From contig OX638370.1 in the NCBI GenBank assembly GCA_951812925.1, positions 5,418,001 through 5,482,000 on the forward strand: a DNA stretch of 64,000 nt, written 5' to 3'. Both the position numbers and the translations under genes were made by a program. Below the pieces are notes generated by a model that saw nothing but the letters and a program-made list of their open reading frames with translations, was not told the origin of the DNA and did not search any database. The first letter of the stretch is position 1, and every line of letters begins with the position of its first letter. Source of the DNA: Calliopum simillimum (taxonomy: Eukaryota; Arthropoda; Insecta; Diptera; Lauxaniidae). This document shows positions 1 to 11,844 of this stretch, one piece after another.

Positions 1-3000
1 TGAGTGCATTGACTGCCGTTACACAAGGTTGCATGCAGCAGTATATGCAGTAACGGTTACATGCTTTGCGTCGCGGCGCGTACGTGTGGATAGCGCACTT
101 TATGTTAAAAACGGAAGTCAGAAGTCAGGGTTGCTCGTCTGTATGCTACATGTATGTTTATGTAGTAACACAAACGAAGTTGCAACAGTAGACGTTAGCT
201 CCGCATCTACTCTGTTGTCGCATGGAATTTTAAGTGCCTTATGCCTTTTATTTAAAGTTGCACTTAACTTAAACTTTAATGCTTATGATGTTCAGTATTT
301 ACCACACCACCTGTTAAATGCTCATTGAAAGTTCATTTCATAATTGCAACATTTTTCAATTGAAAAAAGGAATTATGTACTAAACTAAAGCTACTTAAAT
401 TCGTTCCATGAATAATGTAAAGGGTGCTGGAACGAATAACATCCACTTATATAAAAATAAAATTCTTCATATCTCTGAAACCGTTTGACAGAGATGGATG
501 AGATAAAATACATATGTAGATGCATTCGTAAAGGGTATCGAGAAAGGGTGAAAGAAATCGCTCGCGGGCCAACTAGTATAGTATAAAATGACAATAAATA
601 ACAATGATCGGATAGTATCCGAAATGTTGAAAGTATCCTCGGAGTGCACGGTTGAGTTTATTCTACCGATTCTCACACAGATCTGGAAATAACAACTTTT
701 AGCCTTAAACTGGATAATAAAAGCTCTGGTCAAAATCTAAAAGAGACGCCTAATTGTTGTAGCAGAGCTAGAGAATGATTTTGTCTTGAGTTCCGACTCT
801 CATAAGGCAAAGGCAAAAACCGGCAGAACTAAATTCCGCCTCAATATACGCATTATCCAAAGCTCATTACATCAATTAACAGGTCTACATGTTAAGTACC
901 TGATTCCGAAGCACTTGACAATTGATGTTTTGAAGTGTTATTTTTTAATTCTCTTTCGCTCTTTCCATTGTCCACAGATGACGTTTTAACCCTTTGTTAG
1001 CAGCAACTGATTGTCAGCTTAATTGCAATGCTGTAGGTAGAGTGTCAGATATTTGTTTTGTCTGGTATGGTTAGGTTTTTTTGTATGGAATTTTTATATT
1101 TTCATTGCCAAAAGGTGTTAAATGAGCTAAGTAGGAGCGAAAACATAATAAAGGTACAAAAATAGCTCACGTTCAACAGCCCAAAAGCTGTTTATAAAGT
1201 TACACGCTGCACGCTGCATGTTGTAGCCACTTTGTATGGGTGTAAGCACTTGATTGAAACTGATGCGCATTTGAACTGTCAGTTTGACAGTTTGGTGCTA
1301 TGATTTTTTTTTGTTTTTTTTTTTTTCATTGATATTGACATGTAGTTGTTATTATTGGTTGGCGGGAATTTTTTATACTCAGATTTGTAGAGGTTTGTCG
1401 GTCTCATTTGTATTTGTGCACTGACACCTCCATTGTTATTTTGTCGCTGCATTTTAACACTTGATTTGGGTAGTTTCTCAAAGTTTCAAGTGACTGCTGC
1501 TGCTGCTTAAAAGGTGTGAAATGTTTTTCTTTTGTTTTTTAAAGAGACTCTGATTGTTTGAGGAATTGTGGCTTAAATATTTTATAATTATCTTGTGCTA
1601 TAAATATCTATGCAAGGTGTCAAAGTGTTAATGTATCTAATTGATGATAAAGGTGAGATTTTATAAAAGACATGTTAATACAGTGAATATTGTTGTACGG
1701 GTGCAAAAAAGCGAGACACTTCATATAAAAAAGCAACCTTTGTCAAACTTGTTTAATAAAGTTTTTACATCTTATAGACGTCTGCCTCCTTATTGAAGTA
1801 TGCAACAAAAGTTTTAAATTTGAGCCATATGCTTACCGATTTGAACCCGTAAGATCCAACTTTTTAGACGCAATTTTTCATGATAAATTGAGCATATTAT
1901 CAAGGCAGACGCTTTTTACAGTGATTCAACGGAGACAGACCATTGGTTAAATAAATAGTATTGCAAAATTTTCATTTCAAGAAATGAAGTCCATTTTAAA
2001 AGCAATGTTTTCCTTGAGAATAAATAAAGCATGTTATGCATGAATTAAATTTAGTTTGTTTTTTACATTTATAATCTAGAACTACATGCTATTATGGCAA
2101 ACGCGCTTGTAAGTAGATTATCAATGGCAGTTCGTTCAAAATCATTTGGATCAGCAATTATCTTTGAAATTTTAAAAGTTAAGCAACGCTAACGTTTGAG
2201 GTCTTAAGTTATCTTTTCGAATTCATAGATTCTATAAAGGCAGACGCTTTTGACAATATCTCAACAGTGGCAGACCGTCTAGAAAATATTTGAATTAGCT
2301 TATTTTTCAATTTGTTTGTGCAATTCGTAGAACATTTTCCTAATTTTTGCAGTTCAGCCCATTTAAATTGATATGTGATGAAATATAGAAACAGAAAGAA
2401 AAAGTTTGAAAATAAAACATTTGTTAACAATTAAAAAAAAAAATACATATATGTAAGTACATATATACAACTTGTCAACACTTTAACTTGCAAAATTTTC
2501 AACAGATTTTCATAACTTTTTATTAGCTTTGTTGTGCTCTTCTTCCTCTGCTTAATTTAAAGATTTCACAAATTTTTCGTTTTCCTTTGTATTCGTTTGT
2601 TATCTTTATACCGAAACTGATTTTACTACACACAGACTCTCCGTTTTTACTCCACCTCAAACCCTTGCCAACTAAATCCTGCGTCACGCTATTCGCATGT
2701 GACATAAAAATTATCTCACACACATTCGCAGTCATCAAGCAGAAGAAAAAGAAACATCCGGTGGGTGATGCTGTCGCTGCATTTTGTGAAGCGCCATCTA
2801 GCGCACAATTTCTCATGAATAACTCTTATTTCATTATGACAAGATTATCCTCCATTGCGCGTCTCTTTCGTGTTTTCGTGTACATTTCGTACAAACAAAA
2901 ACAATCGAATAAACAAAGAACTTTAGTAAATGGTGCGAACAGTGTTGCCATTTGTTTGCAAAAGAATTCAAAATATGTATAGAGGCTATTGACCTTGGCT

Positions 3001-3407
3001 TCTACCAGAATTTCTATTTTATGATAATGCTCGAATACGAAAAAAATCTGCTCAAGAAAGGATGTCGAATTTTTTCTTTTTCCTAATGAAAAATATAAAA
3101 TTTAAAGTAACGATTATATAGGATCGGGAAAAAATATTGCCTTTTTTTAATATCAAGAATCGCCTGGTAATCAAAATTGACTGCAAATGTATTAAACAGT
3201 TTTGGTACTTTTTGGACACTTTTAGTACTTTTTTTTTGCTATATGGTACAAAATAGAAAAGCCCATTTATCATCCCTGGCATAATTTAATTTAATTTATC
3301 CTTTTTCCAGCTATGTGACCGTATATTTTGTGTATAATTTCAAGTCGTACTCTATTTTTAACATAAGTAGTAAAAAAAGATGGACAAATTTTTGTTTTGC
3401 TTATTAA
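1..3407. other. gene-free AT-rich stretch
   Basis: I see no gene here. Open frames of up to 131 codons occur (2587-2982 plus) but show no recognisable domain and have low-complexity, AT-driven composition. A motif of about 55 bp containing GGCAGACGCTTTT and a following AGACCG/AGACCA block occurs twice in direct orientation (about 1902-1958 and 2237-2292), with a shorter inverted trace near 1780, so a decayed dispersed repeat is likely. Homopolymer A and T runs are frequent. Confidence 0.6.
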
Positions 3408-3409
3408 TA

Positions 3410-4293
3410 GGGTAAGGGAGGGAAATATGAACCACCCATCTTTCTTTTTTAAATAAATCCTAAAATACATAAAACAAAACAATTAATTTTATGTCATTCA
3501 GTAAAGGAAACAATTTACCTTTATTCTGATTCACTTTTAGATAAATATCTCATCAGGATAAAGAAAAAAAATTAAAAAACTGAAAATATTCAAAATGAAG
3601 ATAAAAAAAAAGTGTAGTGTAATATGGACCATATAGTCCATTTCGTACAGAAGTTGCATATAAAAATGTTACTTCCACATTCGGCACATTTTTCATGACT
3701 CCAAGAACGTAAGATTACACATTCAACCCAAAATTCGCCACGGCGATCTTCTGAGTAAAGGGTATTATATTATATGCATTTTTCATTTTTTTTCCTTTGT
3801 AGTTAACGAATTACATATAATGACCATCAGAGTCGTTATGAAAACTGCAACTAGATTCCCCATCTGAAAAAGATGATAAATACATTTGTTTTTGAGGTTT
3901 TTTTCTTTGGTGGTCCATATTACCCACAGCACGTGTTGGTGAAATAAATGATTTTTTATCAAAAACTCTTTTGGTTAATGAACTAATTTGTGCTAATAAA
4001 TTATAAATGGTATTCACTGACTTTATATAATTAACCATCTATTTAAAAACGCGATGTCTTTAAAGTGAAATAATGAAATATACTCACTAGAAAAAAATGA
4101 TCACTGATCTCTTTTTTTGAAAAATCAACTTTACAGAAACATGCGACTTCACCGAACGCTAAAATCGCGCTATTATAAGCTTTAGGTATTAGCGTTAAGT
4201 CTGAACATGAATAACGGTAAATCCTATGTATGCAGTGGGAAATAACCGTGTGGTCCATATTACCCACGTAGTCCATATTTCCCTCCCTTACCC
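3410..4293 (-). mobile_element. pogo-like DNA transposon, non-autonomous, TA target duplication
   Basis: The ends are inverted repeats of about 26 bp starting GGGTAAGGGAGGGAAATATG, with two mismatches between the arms. They are flanked by TA at 3408-3409 and 4294-4295, which fits the TA target preference of the Tc1/mariner/pogo superfamily. The interior on the minus strand carries fragments resembling the C-terminal end of a pogo/Tigger-like transposase. At 884 bp it is far too short for a complete element, so the catalytic core has been deleted. The family name is inference from the TIR length, the TA site and the cysteine-rich C-terminus. Confidence 0.75.
3640..4276 (-). pseudogene. pogo/Tigger-like transposase C-terminal fragment
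   Basis: Three minus-strand coding blocks lie inside the TIR-bounded element. The first (4276-4088) reads into a possible 5' splice site GTGAGTAT. A 3' splice site TTTAAATAG lies just before the second block (4038-3811), giving a candidate 49-bp intron at 4039-4087. The second block ends in an acidic, serine-rich tail (SFSDGESSC and DNDSDG-like residues). The third block (about 3640-3755, another frame) reads RRGEFWVECV, then WSHEKCAEC, then FICNFC. This Cys/His/Trp spacing is like the zinc-binding tail found in many insect pogo/jerky-type transposases. The blocks are separated by stops or introns, and the DDE core is absent, so the copy cannot be active. Assignment to the pogo group is from motif recognition only. 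Confidence 0.5.
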
Positions 4294-4295
4294 TA

Positions 4296-5869
4296 TATAT
4301 ATATTTGTATCAAAAGAAGCTGATATTTCATCTAAGTCTTAGTTCATATTATGACAAGAATACAAAATAATGTTATAAAACCAAAATTATTGATAAGACC
4401 ACAAAACGAAATACTCAGTGCACCCTGTGTGTACTTAATTGTCGTAAACTGACAAACCATCAATACCAACAAACTTAAAACGACTTAAGCTTAGAGCTAA
4501 ATAAAGTAAATATTTAGAAGCTTACAGATACAGAAACGAAAATGGTTTTTTTTATGCGGTCGGAAAAACTGTTTTGACATAAAAACCGAAAAAAAGTGTA
4601 TAATGCAAAAAATGCTTAGAATCACCCAAAGGATACGTGTGAGTTTTTCGTAACCTTTTTTTTGACAATTCTTCAAAAAGCTTTGTTAAAAAAAACTACT
4701 GATTTTGTCTATTTTCGTGCAAGTGGCATCCCTTAACTTTGACATTGAAAACATAGCAAACGGAAGATAAATAATAAGAAGAAGGGGAAAAACAATGTTC
4801 ACTTTCCCGCTTGTGACACTTACTATCAAAAAAAAAAAATTTAAAATTCATAAATCTCTTTCGTCTAATGCAAATGAGTAGGATTTCACGACGAAATTCA
4901 TAGATCTCATCACAGCTAAATATAACATATTATGTGGTTAAAGATTTTTGAAAGTTTTTTAGCAGTTAAAAATTTCTTTGGCAACTCTTAATCGCTTTTT
5001 GGCGTGGTCTTAAGCCCAAGCGACAGCTGTTCGTGTTTCAAAATGTTTTCCCATTTATATACCCCGCTACTGGCCTGTGATTTTTATGGTGTTTTCTGAT
5101 GTCTTTTTTTGTTTTTGTTCATCGCTTCCCTCACTACTTTGTTAGGATTTTGGTGTAAGCTTTTCAAGCAGAGTGATAAATTTATGCAAAACTTTTGCAC
5201 GTTTTTAAACTTTTTTCTCTGCGCTCATCTTTATTTCGGTCGGTTTTCTTTTGCGTTGAATTTCTTTACTTTTAATTTTTGTGATTTTTCTCTTTTTTCT
5301 GGTTGATGTAGTCGTTCGTCTAAGTAATGAATGTTTTTCTGTTTTGTTATTTTCCGAAAAAGTACCAGTAACTTCAAAAAGTTTTGCAACATTTAAAACA
5401 AATGTTCATTTCATTGTCACAATTAAATTATGTTCCATCCCAAAAAACAAAAAATGGCTCTAAGTAAGTTATGGCTTAAAATTTTGACAGTTCTTAAGCT
5501 TTTTTTGTTTCATAAATTTTAGCTTTTGAAAAAAAAAAAAAAAAAAAAAAAACAGTTCAACTTCTTTTAAGTTATGAAGCAGAATTGAAGAAAGGTTGCT
5601 TTATAGATTTAGTGGGATTAGAGTTTTGAGTATACGACCTACGATTTGTAGCATTGGAAAACTTTGACTTAAAATTATGAGTTTGAAGCTTTTACGAAAA
5701 TTATGTAGCTTCATATAAGGGTCTACTTAATTCTATAACATTTTAAGTTTTGTTTAAGATAATGTGAAATAAAAAACAGAAAAACCTTTCGAGATTCATA
5801 GCCTGCGTTATTTAGAATTTAGAACAAGAATGTATGTATTAGATTCATCCTTGCCAAATATTAAATCCC
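4296..5869. other. gene-free stretch with a foldback-element relic
   Basis: No gene is recognised. About 4545-4690 shares the block GTGTATAATGCAAAAAATGC and the following GGATACGTGTGAGTTTTT context with one arm of the foldback MITE at 53493-53764, so it is probably a half or decayed copy of that family. A run of 20-odd A residues lies at about 5528-5552. Open frames at 5109-5306 and 5281-5463 are T-rich and show no domain. Confidence 0.5.
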
Positions 5870-7755
5870 AAAAATGTCGCTAAAGCAGTGAAAATCTTGT
5901 CAAATGGCAAATAACATTAATAGAGTTGAAAAATATGTTGATAAATTGAAAAATGTACATGGAGACTAAAATATCGGTTTAACTGAAAAATGTCGATAAA
6001 GTGGTCAAAATTTTGACGAATGGCAAAAACATTTGAAATGTTAAAAAATGTTGACAGCGACTAAAAATATTGATGAAACCGAAAAAAAAAATATTGAAGA
6101 ATGCCGGTAAAGTACTTAGTCAACATCTTGCAGAAACGGAGAATATGTTAAAAACTCGAAAAATGTCGATAGAGACTAAAAATATTTTGGAAAACCGAAA
6201 ATGTCGATAAAGTAGTAAAAATTGGTAAATCTGAAAAGTGGGCAAAATATTTTCGAATAACAAATGTCAATAAAGTAGTAGAAAATATCGATAGATAGAG
6301 ACTCAAAATATTCACGAAGTTGAGCGGGCTGATTGAGACTAAAAATATTGTTAAACCGAAATTTGTCGATAAAGTAGTCAAAACCTTGTCAAAAGGCGTT
6401 GATAAAGTTGAAAAATGTTGAGACTAATACATATGGATAAAACTGAAAAATGCCAATAAAGTAGGCAAATAAAGTGGATGATACCGAGAATGTCAATAAA
6501 GTAGTCGAAATTTTGTTGAACTGCAAAAACATTAACCCTCAGCGTACAATCCTCCAAAAACTTCCGTAGCGTACAATTGGTGTGAGGTTGGACTTCGATC
6601 GCGTATAACTTTTGTTTTGCAGAGTCGATTTATAATTTTTTTTTTATTCTGTAGGAAATTTGATCAGGAAAACAATGAGCTATGCTTTATACCTGCCTTC
6701 TAAAAATTTTCGTGTGTTTTTGGTCAAAAACTGAACACACTTTCACATGTTTTCCCTCGAAAAAATGGGGTTAGCCTAACCCCATTGTACGCTGAGGGTT
6801 AATAGTGTACAAAAATGTTGGTAGAGACTTAAAAATTTTGGAAAAGAAAAAAAACGAAAAATGTCGATAAAGTAGTCAAAACCTTGTCAAAAGGCGTTGA
6901 TAAAGTTGAAAAATGTTGAGACTTAAGAAAATATGGATAAAACTGAAAAATTTCGATAAAATAGGCAAAATCTTGTTGTATGCCAAAAGACGTAGTTAAA
7001 TTTGGAAAGTTTTGAGAGACAAAAATGTATTGATAAAATTGAAAAGTAGTCAAAATCTTGTTGAACTGCAAAAACATTCATAGTGTAGAAAAATGTTGAT
7101 AGACTAAAAATTTTGGAAAAAAATCGAAAAATGTTGACAAAGTAGTCAAAACCCTGTCGGATGTCAAAATACGTTCATAAAGCTGAAAAGGTTGAGACTA
7201 AAAATAATGTTAAAAGCGAAAATTGTCGATAAAGTAGTCGAAAACCTTATCGAATGTCAAAAGACGTTGATGAAGTTGAAAAATGTTGAGACCTAAAAAT
7301 GGATAAAACTGAAAAATGCCGATAAAGTAGGCAAAATGCCGGATGCTAAGACGTCGTTAAAGTTGTAAAATTTTGGGAAACTAAAAAATATGGATAAATC
7401 CTATAGTGTCAATAAAGTAGCCGAAATCTTGTTGAACTGCAAAAACATTAACAGTGTACAAAAATGTTGGCAAAGACAAAAAATTTTGAAAAAAACAAAA
7501 AAACCATAAATGTTGATAAAGAAGTCAAAACCCTGTCGAATGTCAAAATACGTTCATAAAGTTGAAAAGGTTAATAGAGACCAAAAATATTGACAAAACC
7601 GAAAATGTCGATAAAGTAGTAAAAATCTCGTCGAATAGCAAAAATTGGTTATTAAGTCTAAAAATGTTGAAAGGCGCTAAAAATTTGATGAAACCGAAAA
7701 ATGTCGATAAAGCAGTCGAAATCTCGTCTAATGGCAAAATACACTAATAGCGTTG
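5870..7755. repeat. degenerate minisatellite array (AATGTCGATAAAGTAG type)
   Basis: Degenerate tandem units of roughly 90-100 bp recur across 1.9 kb. They combine blocks such as AAAATGTCGATAAAGTAGTC, a TTGTCGAATGGCAAAA-like block, TTGATAAAGTTGAAAAATGTTG and GAGACTAAAAATATTGA. A higher-order period of several hundred bases is visible: the stretches starting near 6366, 6862 and 7227 share long identical runs. The array is interrupted by a piggyBac-type MITE at 6536-6798. Minus-strand open frames here (6148-6381, 6829-7077, 7543-7737) are translations of the repeat and not genes. Confidence 0.9.
6536..6798. mobile_element. piggyBac-type MITE with TTAA target duplication
   Basis: The element has perfect 15-bp inverted ends, CCCTCAGCGTACAAT at the left and its reverse complement at the right. 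It is flanked on both sides by TTAA (6532-6535 and 6799-6802). CCC...GGG termini with a TTAA duplication are the hallmark of the piggyBac superfamily. It is 263 bp long and non-coding. A second GCGTACAAT occurs just inside the left end, and a 17-bp palindrome GGGGTTAGCCTAACCCC lies next to the right end. It sits inside the minisatellite array, and a sister repeat unit at 7446-7470 shows the same flanking sequence without the insert. Confidence 0.93.
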
Positions 7756-10700
7756 AAAGACCTAACTGCACTGTTTCTACAAGACTAAACGAATATCCAG
7801 AAGGACGACGAACTTAACATGAATACACAAAATACTATTGAAATTTTTTAATGCTTTTAATCCTATAAAACTTTCATATAAAAAACGCTGCGCAAGGCAA
7901 CTTTATGCAGTCGTACATTGCAGTGCATAAAACTCTCTTTTAACGCTGATTTTTCCCTCCGCACAATCATTGCTAATAAATCTTCATTTTGGAACAAACT
8001 ATGTTAATTAACTAACATTTCATGCAGCACGTTCGCACTGCGCGCGCTTTTACTACACAGCGCAAAAAAGGGTTAAGCAAAATCCCCAATTGCAACACGC
8101 TGCTGCTGCTGCTGCAGACTTACTTAATGTACTAAGTACTTGTAGTACGTACTTTGTAGAAAGAAAAAGAAGAAAATTTTGACTAAAATAAAATTTATTT
8201 GCTAAATTTAATGCGCTATGGATGCAAAACTAAATAAAACAAAATAAATGGATGGATGAATGCTTTTTGGAAAAGTTTTTTTTGGTGATGGTAAGTGAAA
8301 TTTTCGAAGAAATCGAAAAAGTCAAGAAACGCCACAAAGTTAAGAAGACACAAGTGAGAAGATGATGCGCCGGGTAAATAGCGTAAAGTCAAGATACTGT
8401 GCATTGAACGACACCGACCGACTGTCTGCTGCAGTAGTAAATACGGGGACCTATTCGACGACACTAAATGTACAAGCAGCGAGCAGTTTGAAAGCTTTAT
8501 AAAGTTACATGCAATTAGTTGGCAGCGCATTTGAAGTACAAAGCAAAGCAGCAAAACTTTCAAATTAAGTTTTATGGCATTTTTTTTGGAAAACTCGCAG
8601 AGTTTGTTGCCTCAGGGTGCAATAAAAAAGGTCATTAGATCGTAAAGATTTTGGTATGCGCGATTTTTTACTTCAAAAAAAAAAATAAAAAAAAACAAAT
8701 GAAATAAAATCTTTTCAAAGAATTTTTGTAACTAATTTAGAATTAATTGAATTGTACTGATTCCACATAATTTTGAGCCTCCTAATCAAAATTGTATTTT
8801 TAGTCTCATAATCAATGCAGAAATTTGCAATTATCTCTCGACTTAATTAACCTCAAAAATAGCATGAAATACTTGAATTACAACCGCATAGCAAATTAGT
8901 CATGATTTAAGTTCATAAACAAGTTGAGGTTATGTTCAGCAAATCGTAATTGATATACTCAAGTACAAGAAAAACTCCAACTAGAAATATAAAACCTAAG
9001 CAAACCATATAAAATCATGGCTGTTTTCCTACAAAAGGCGTTAGTAGACATTGAAATTTAAGTAGTGTATGTAGTAGTTTTTTATTTTGTTACTTTAGCG
9101 CAACCTGCTTTGCAGCAAAACAGTAAAAATGTACTTATTCCAAACCTCTTAACCTTATTTTCAACTCAATCCCCACAATCAAACAATACGAAATTTGAGC
9201 TACGCGAAATTGATCGCGTTCGTATGATCACGGCGACAATGCAAACAAGAAGGTAGCACTGTCAGAGTTATGGCTTTGTAAGGCAGTGGCCAGAGTATTT
9301 TTAGGAGTAGCCCATGATTTTCGACGTGGTGACGAAAATTGAAAATGAATATCGCAATGCAATCTGCTAAGTGATAGAAAGCTATGACATAAAAACTTTT
9401 GAAAAAAGCTAATTTGTTCATTTACAATGCGCGTTTGAAAATTGTGGTATCATTTTATTGAAATATGACTAACATTTTAAAACCATGTGTGAAATTCATT
9501 TTAATTTAAAAAAAAATGGGTTAAGTTAGAAGTATATGCAAGGTTTTTTAATCAAAAAACAACTTTACCTAAATCCATATCTACCATTAAGAAGCACTAA
9601 CAAACGCTCGATATAAGATCACTACCACAAATCCTATGCTAGCTGCTGGTACTAGCTACCAAACTCCGGTTGCAACTTTAAACATTCTTGGGTCCGGTCA
9701 CAACAACTCTCGCGTGGATTGCAAAAAGTTGTAAGGTTTCACACGTTCAATACCACCAGCATGCCAGGCATGACGAACAATCCAATACAACAAAATGATC
9801 TTCACTCAATTCTTTTTGCGGAAGGTTTCAAGTTTCACGATGAGCAAAGAGGATGAAAAAATAAAACGAAAAATTTACAAATCAAAAAAAAGGAAATGAA
9901 AAATTAAATTTCAATAAAAATGTGATTCATTCATTTCCTTTAAGTAAGCAGGCAACACCGATATTTAAATTAAATACCTCACAAGTTTTAAATAAAAATC
10001 GATAAATGGTAAGAAACCATTATCTTTTTCCCTTCAAAGCACATCACGTCTCACACGTGTGACATTGATCCTTTAATAGCGATATAACGCTAGCCAACGC
10101 TGTCACTTTAACTCATTGAGTACAATTGTGTGTGCGGCTCCCTCACTCTCTTTCGCTCTCATACTACCGCCTGTCAATCTGTGCTGTCATTGCGAAATGT
10201 CATTTTGACACCTCATATGTTTGGTATTGGTACGTATCCAAATGGTACGTGTTTTGTGTTCTTTACTGCACGTTTACACGATATTCCAAGTAATTAGTTA
10301 ATACATATGTGCTTTTCTTTCTTTGATTTTTTTGGCGTGTTCTCCTCTTTTTTCTGATTTGCCCGTATTTACTGACAATTTGCTGCTGCTGATGATAATC
10401 ATCATCGGTATGCACAGCGGCGTTTGTTTTGAGCTGAGCGCAATTAATTATGCATTTGACGTTTAGCTGGCCTAAGCAAAAGAAGACACTGAACGATGGA
10501 ACGTCTTCAAAATGTCTAACTAAAAAAATGTGGCTTGATGGACGATTGACGAAATGGCAAATTGATTGCGTTGGCGGTTGTATGAAATTGCTATTGATTT
10601 AATTGAAGAATTTGAATATTTTCGTGAAGTCGAAGAGAACTTATAAATAACGCATTTCTGTTTGTTTACCAAAATATTTAATTATTCAAAAATTTTTGAT

Positions 10701-11059
10701 TTATTAATGGTTATTTTTTTGGGGGAAATCTGCTTTTAGCCCTTAGAAATTTGTTTTGCTTTCCAGCTGTCTTCTCTTCTTTCCCTAACTTCATAAATCA
10801 TTAGGTAATATATGTAGATTTGACGTTATAAATGTCATGTCAAGTACGAAAAATTCAGTTAAAGCTGATAATAATGGTATGGCATTAAGCTCAGCAGTAT
10901 GTGGAAAAACCATCCTGTTATGGCTAGAGAAAACTACAAAGCTTTGAGAAACATAACTAAATTGAAACCAGAAAACTAAACTAAACTTTAGTGCACCTTA
11001 TGAATGTGGTGGAAAGAAACAACTAGAGCAAGTAATAATGTCGAAAACTTAACTTAAAT
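7756..11059. other. gene-free stretch
   Basis: No gene is recognised. CTG/GCA triplets occur near 8100 and 10381-10390, and ACG/GTG-rich stretches near 10030-10200. A minus-strand open block at about 9716-9810 encodes a non-repetitive peptide (containing RHAWHAGGIERVKPY) of about 35 codons, bounded by stops; I could not match it to a family. The 115-codon minus frame at 8216-8563 shows no domain. Confidence 0.5.
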
Positions 11060-11470
11060 GGTGTTCTTATGAATTTTTATGCTTTTTTATTGGGAAGGAA
11101 AGAACCAATTGGCCTTTTAAAGATATCGTAGAAAAAAAGTTATTTTCATTAAGTGTGGGTGTAAAGGTAGCATACCACTTTGCACAAAATCTCCGTATTG
11201 AGTTTCCAGACAAGTGGACCGAGGAGCAGATGGTGGGCATGGATTGGTACAAAAAACTCATGCTTGGCAAAAGAGCAATGTCAAAAAGGGCTAGAAATTA
11301 CGTCACCTAGCTGGCTTAGTCTGCTAAACAATTGATCTGGCATTGACGCCGAAGACAATCAAGTCTGATTTCAGGGCAACAGTCATGATGCCATTCGATC
11401 CAGACGTTTTCACGGACGCCGATTTTGTTAAAGGCGTTGAGCAGAATTTGTTGAATTTGCGTGAGTCAAT
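11060..11470 (+). pseudogene. internally deleted pogo-like transposase remnant
   Basis: A plus-strand reading block at about 11157-11309 encodes AYHFAQNLRIEFPDKW, a spacer, then GMDWYKKLMLGKRAMSKR. This matches the pattern of the CENP-B-type helix-turn-helix in pogo/Tigger transposases, where A..FA....I is followed by AG.DW...F..R. About 70 bp later, in another frame, a block at 11370-11460 reads MMPFDPDVFTDADF. It resembles the G.FPFN..VF...DF stretch that follows the DDE core in the same family. The two blocks are normally separated by about 250 residues, so the catalytic core has been removed. Frameshifts and stops make it non-functional. No terminal repeats were found, so the element's limits are unknown. 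Confidence 0.6.
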
Positions 11471-11842
11471 GTTTCGAAAATGAATTAATTTTGTTTTCTT
11501 CTCTATTTGATTGCGTTTTACTTCATATTTTCCCATTTTTAGGCGATCTTCTAATGGTGCCCGCAACCGACTCAAAAATTTTTTTTTGTCAAAAATTATC
11601 ACTTCACTATTTTTTTGATATAATTTTTCCAACTGACGAAATCAATTTACTTTACACCAATGGTTAGCTTAAGTCTCTAGCTTTGCAATGATACTTATAT
11701 GTCTGCATAATATACATTTGGTCAAAAGTTATGAGTCGAAAACAAAAAGGTGCCCACACCCGACACTATTCTCCTATATATTTCAGTAACTGTTTTTCTG
11801 TCTCAACTCTTCGAAAAAAAAAAAAATTTATATTGAATTGAC
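11471..11842. other. spacer without gene
   Basis: AT-rich sequence between the pogo-like remnant and the foldback element. Two similar strings, GTGCCCGCAACCGAC (about 11556) and GTGCCCACACCCGACAC (about 11751), may be relics of one element's ends, but this is not conclusive. Confidence 0.4.
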
Positions 11843-11844
11843 AT

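Noticed and set aside
5528..5552. Poly-A tract considered as the 3' end of a retrotransposed copy
   Set aside because: No gene-like or LINE/SINE sequence precedes it and no flanking target duplication was seen.
5870..7755. Regular repeats considered as a CRISPR-like array
   Set aside because: Repeats are contiguous and degenerate, with no constant repeat and unique spacer alternation, and the sequence is eukaryotic.
9716..9810. Short non-repetitive minus-strand peptide (RHAWHAGGIERVKPY) considered as a possible exon
   Set aside because: About 35 codons bounded by stops, with no recognised family and no convincing splice-site pair; kept only as a note.
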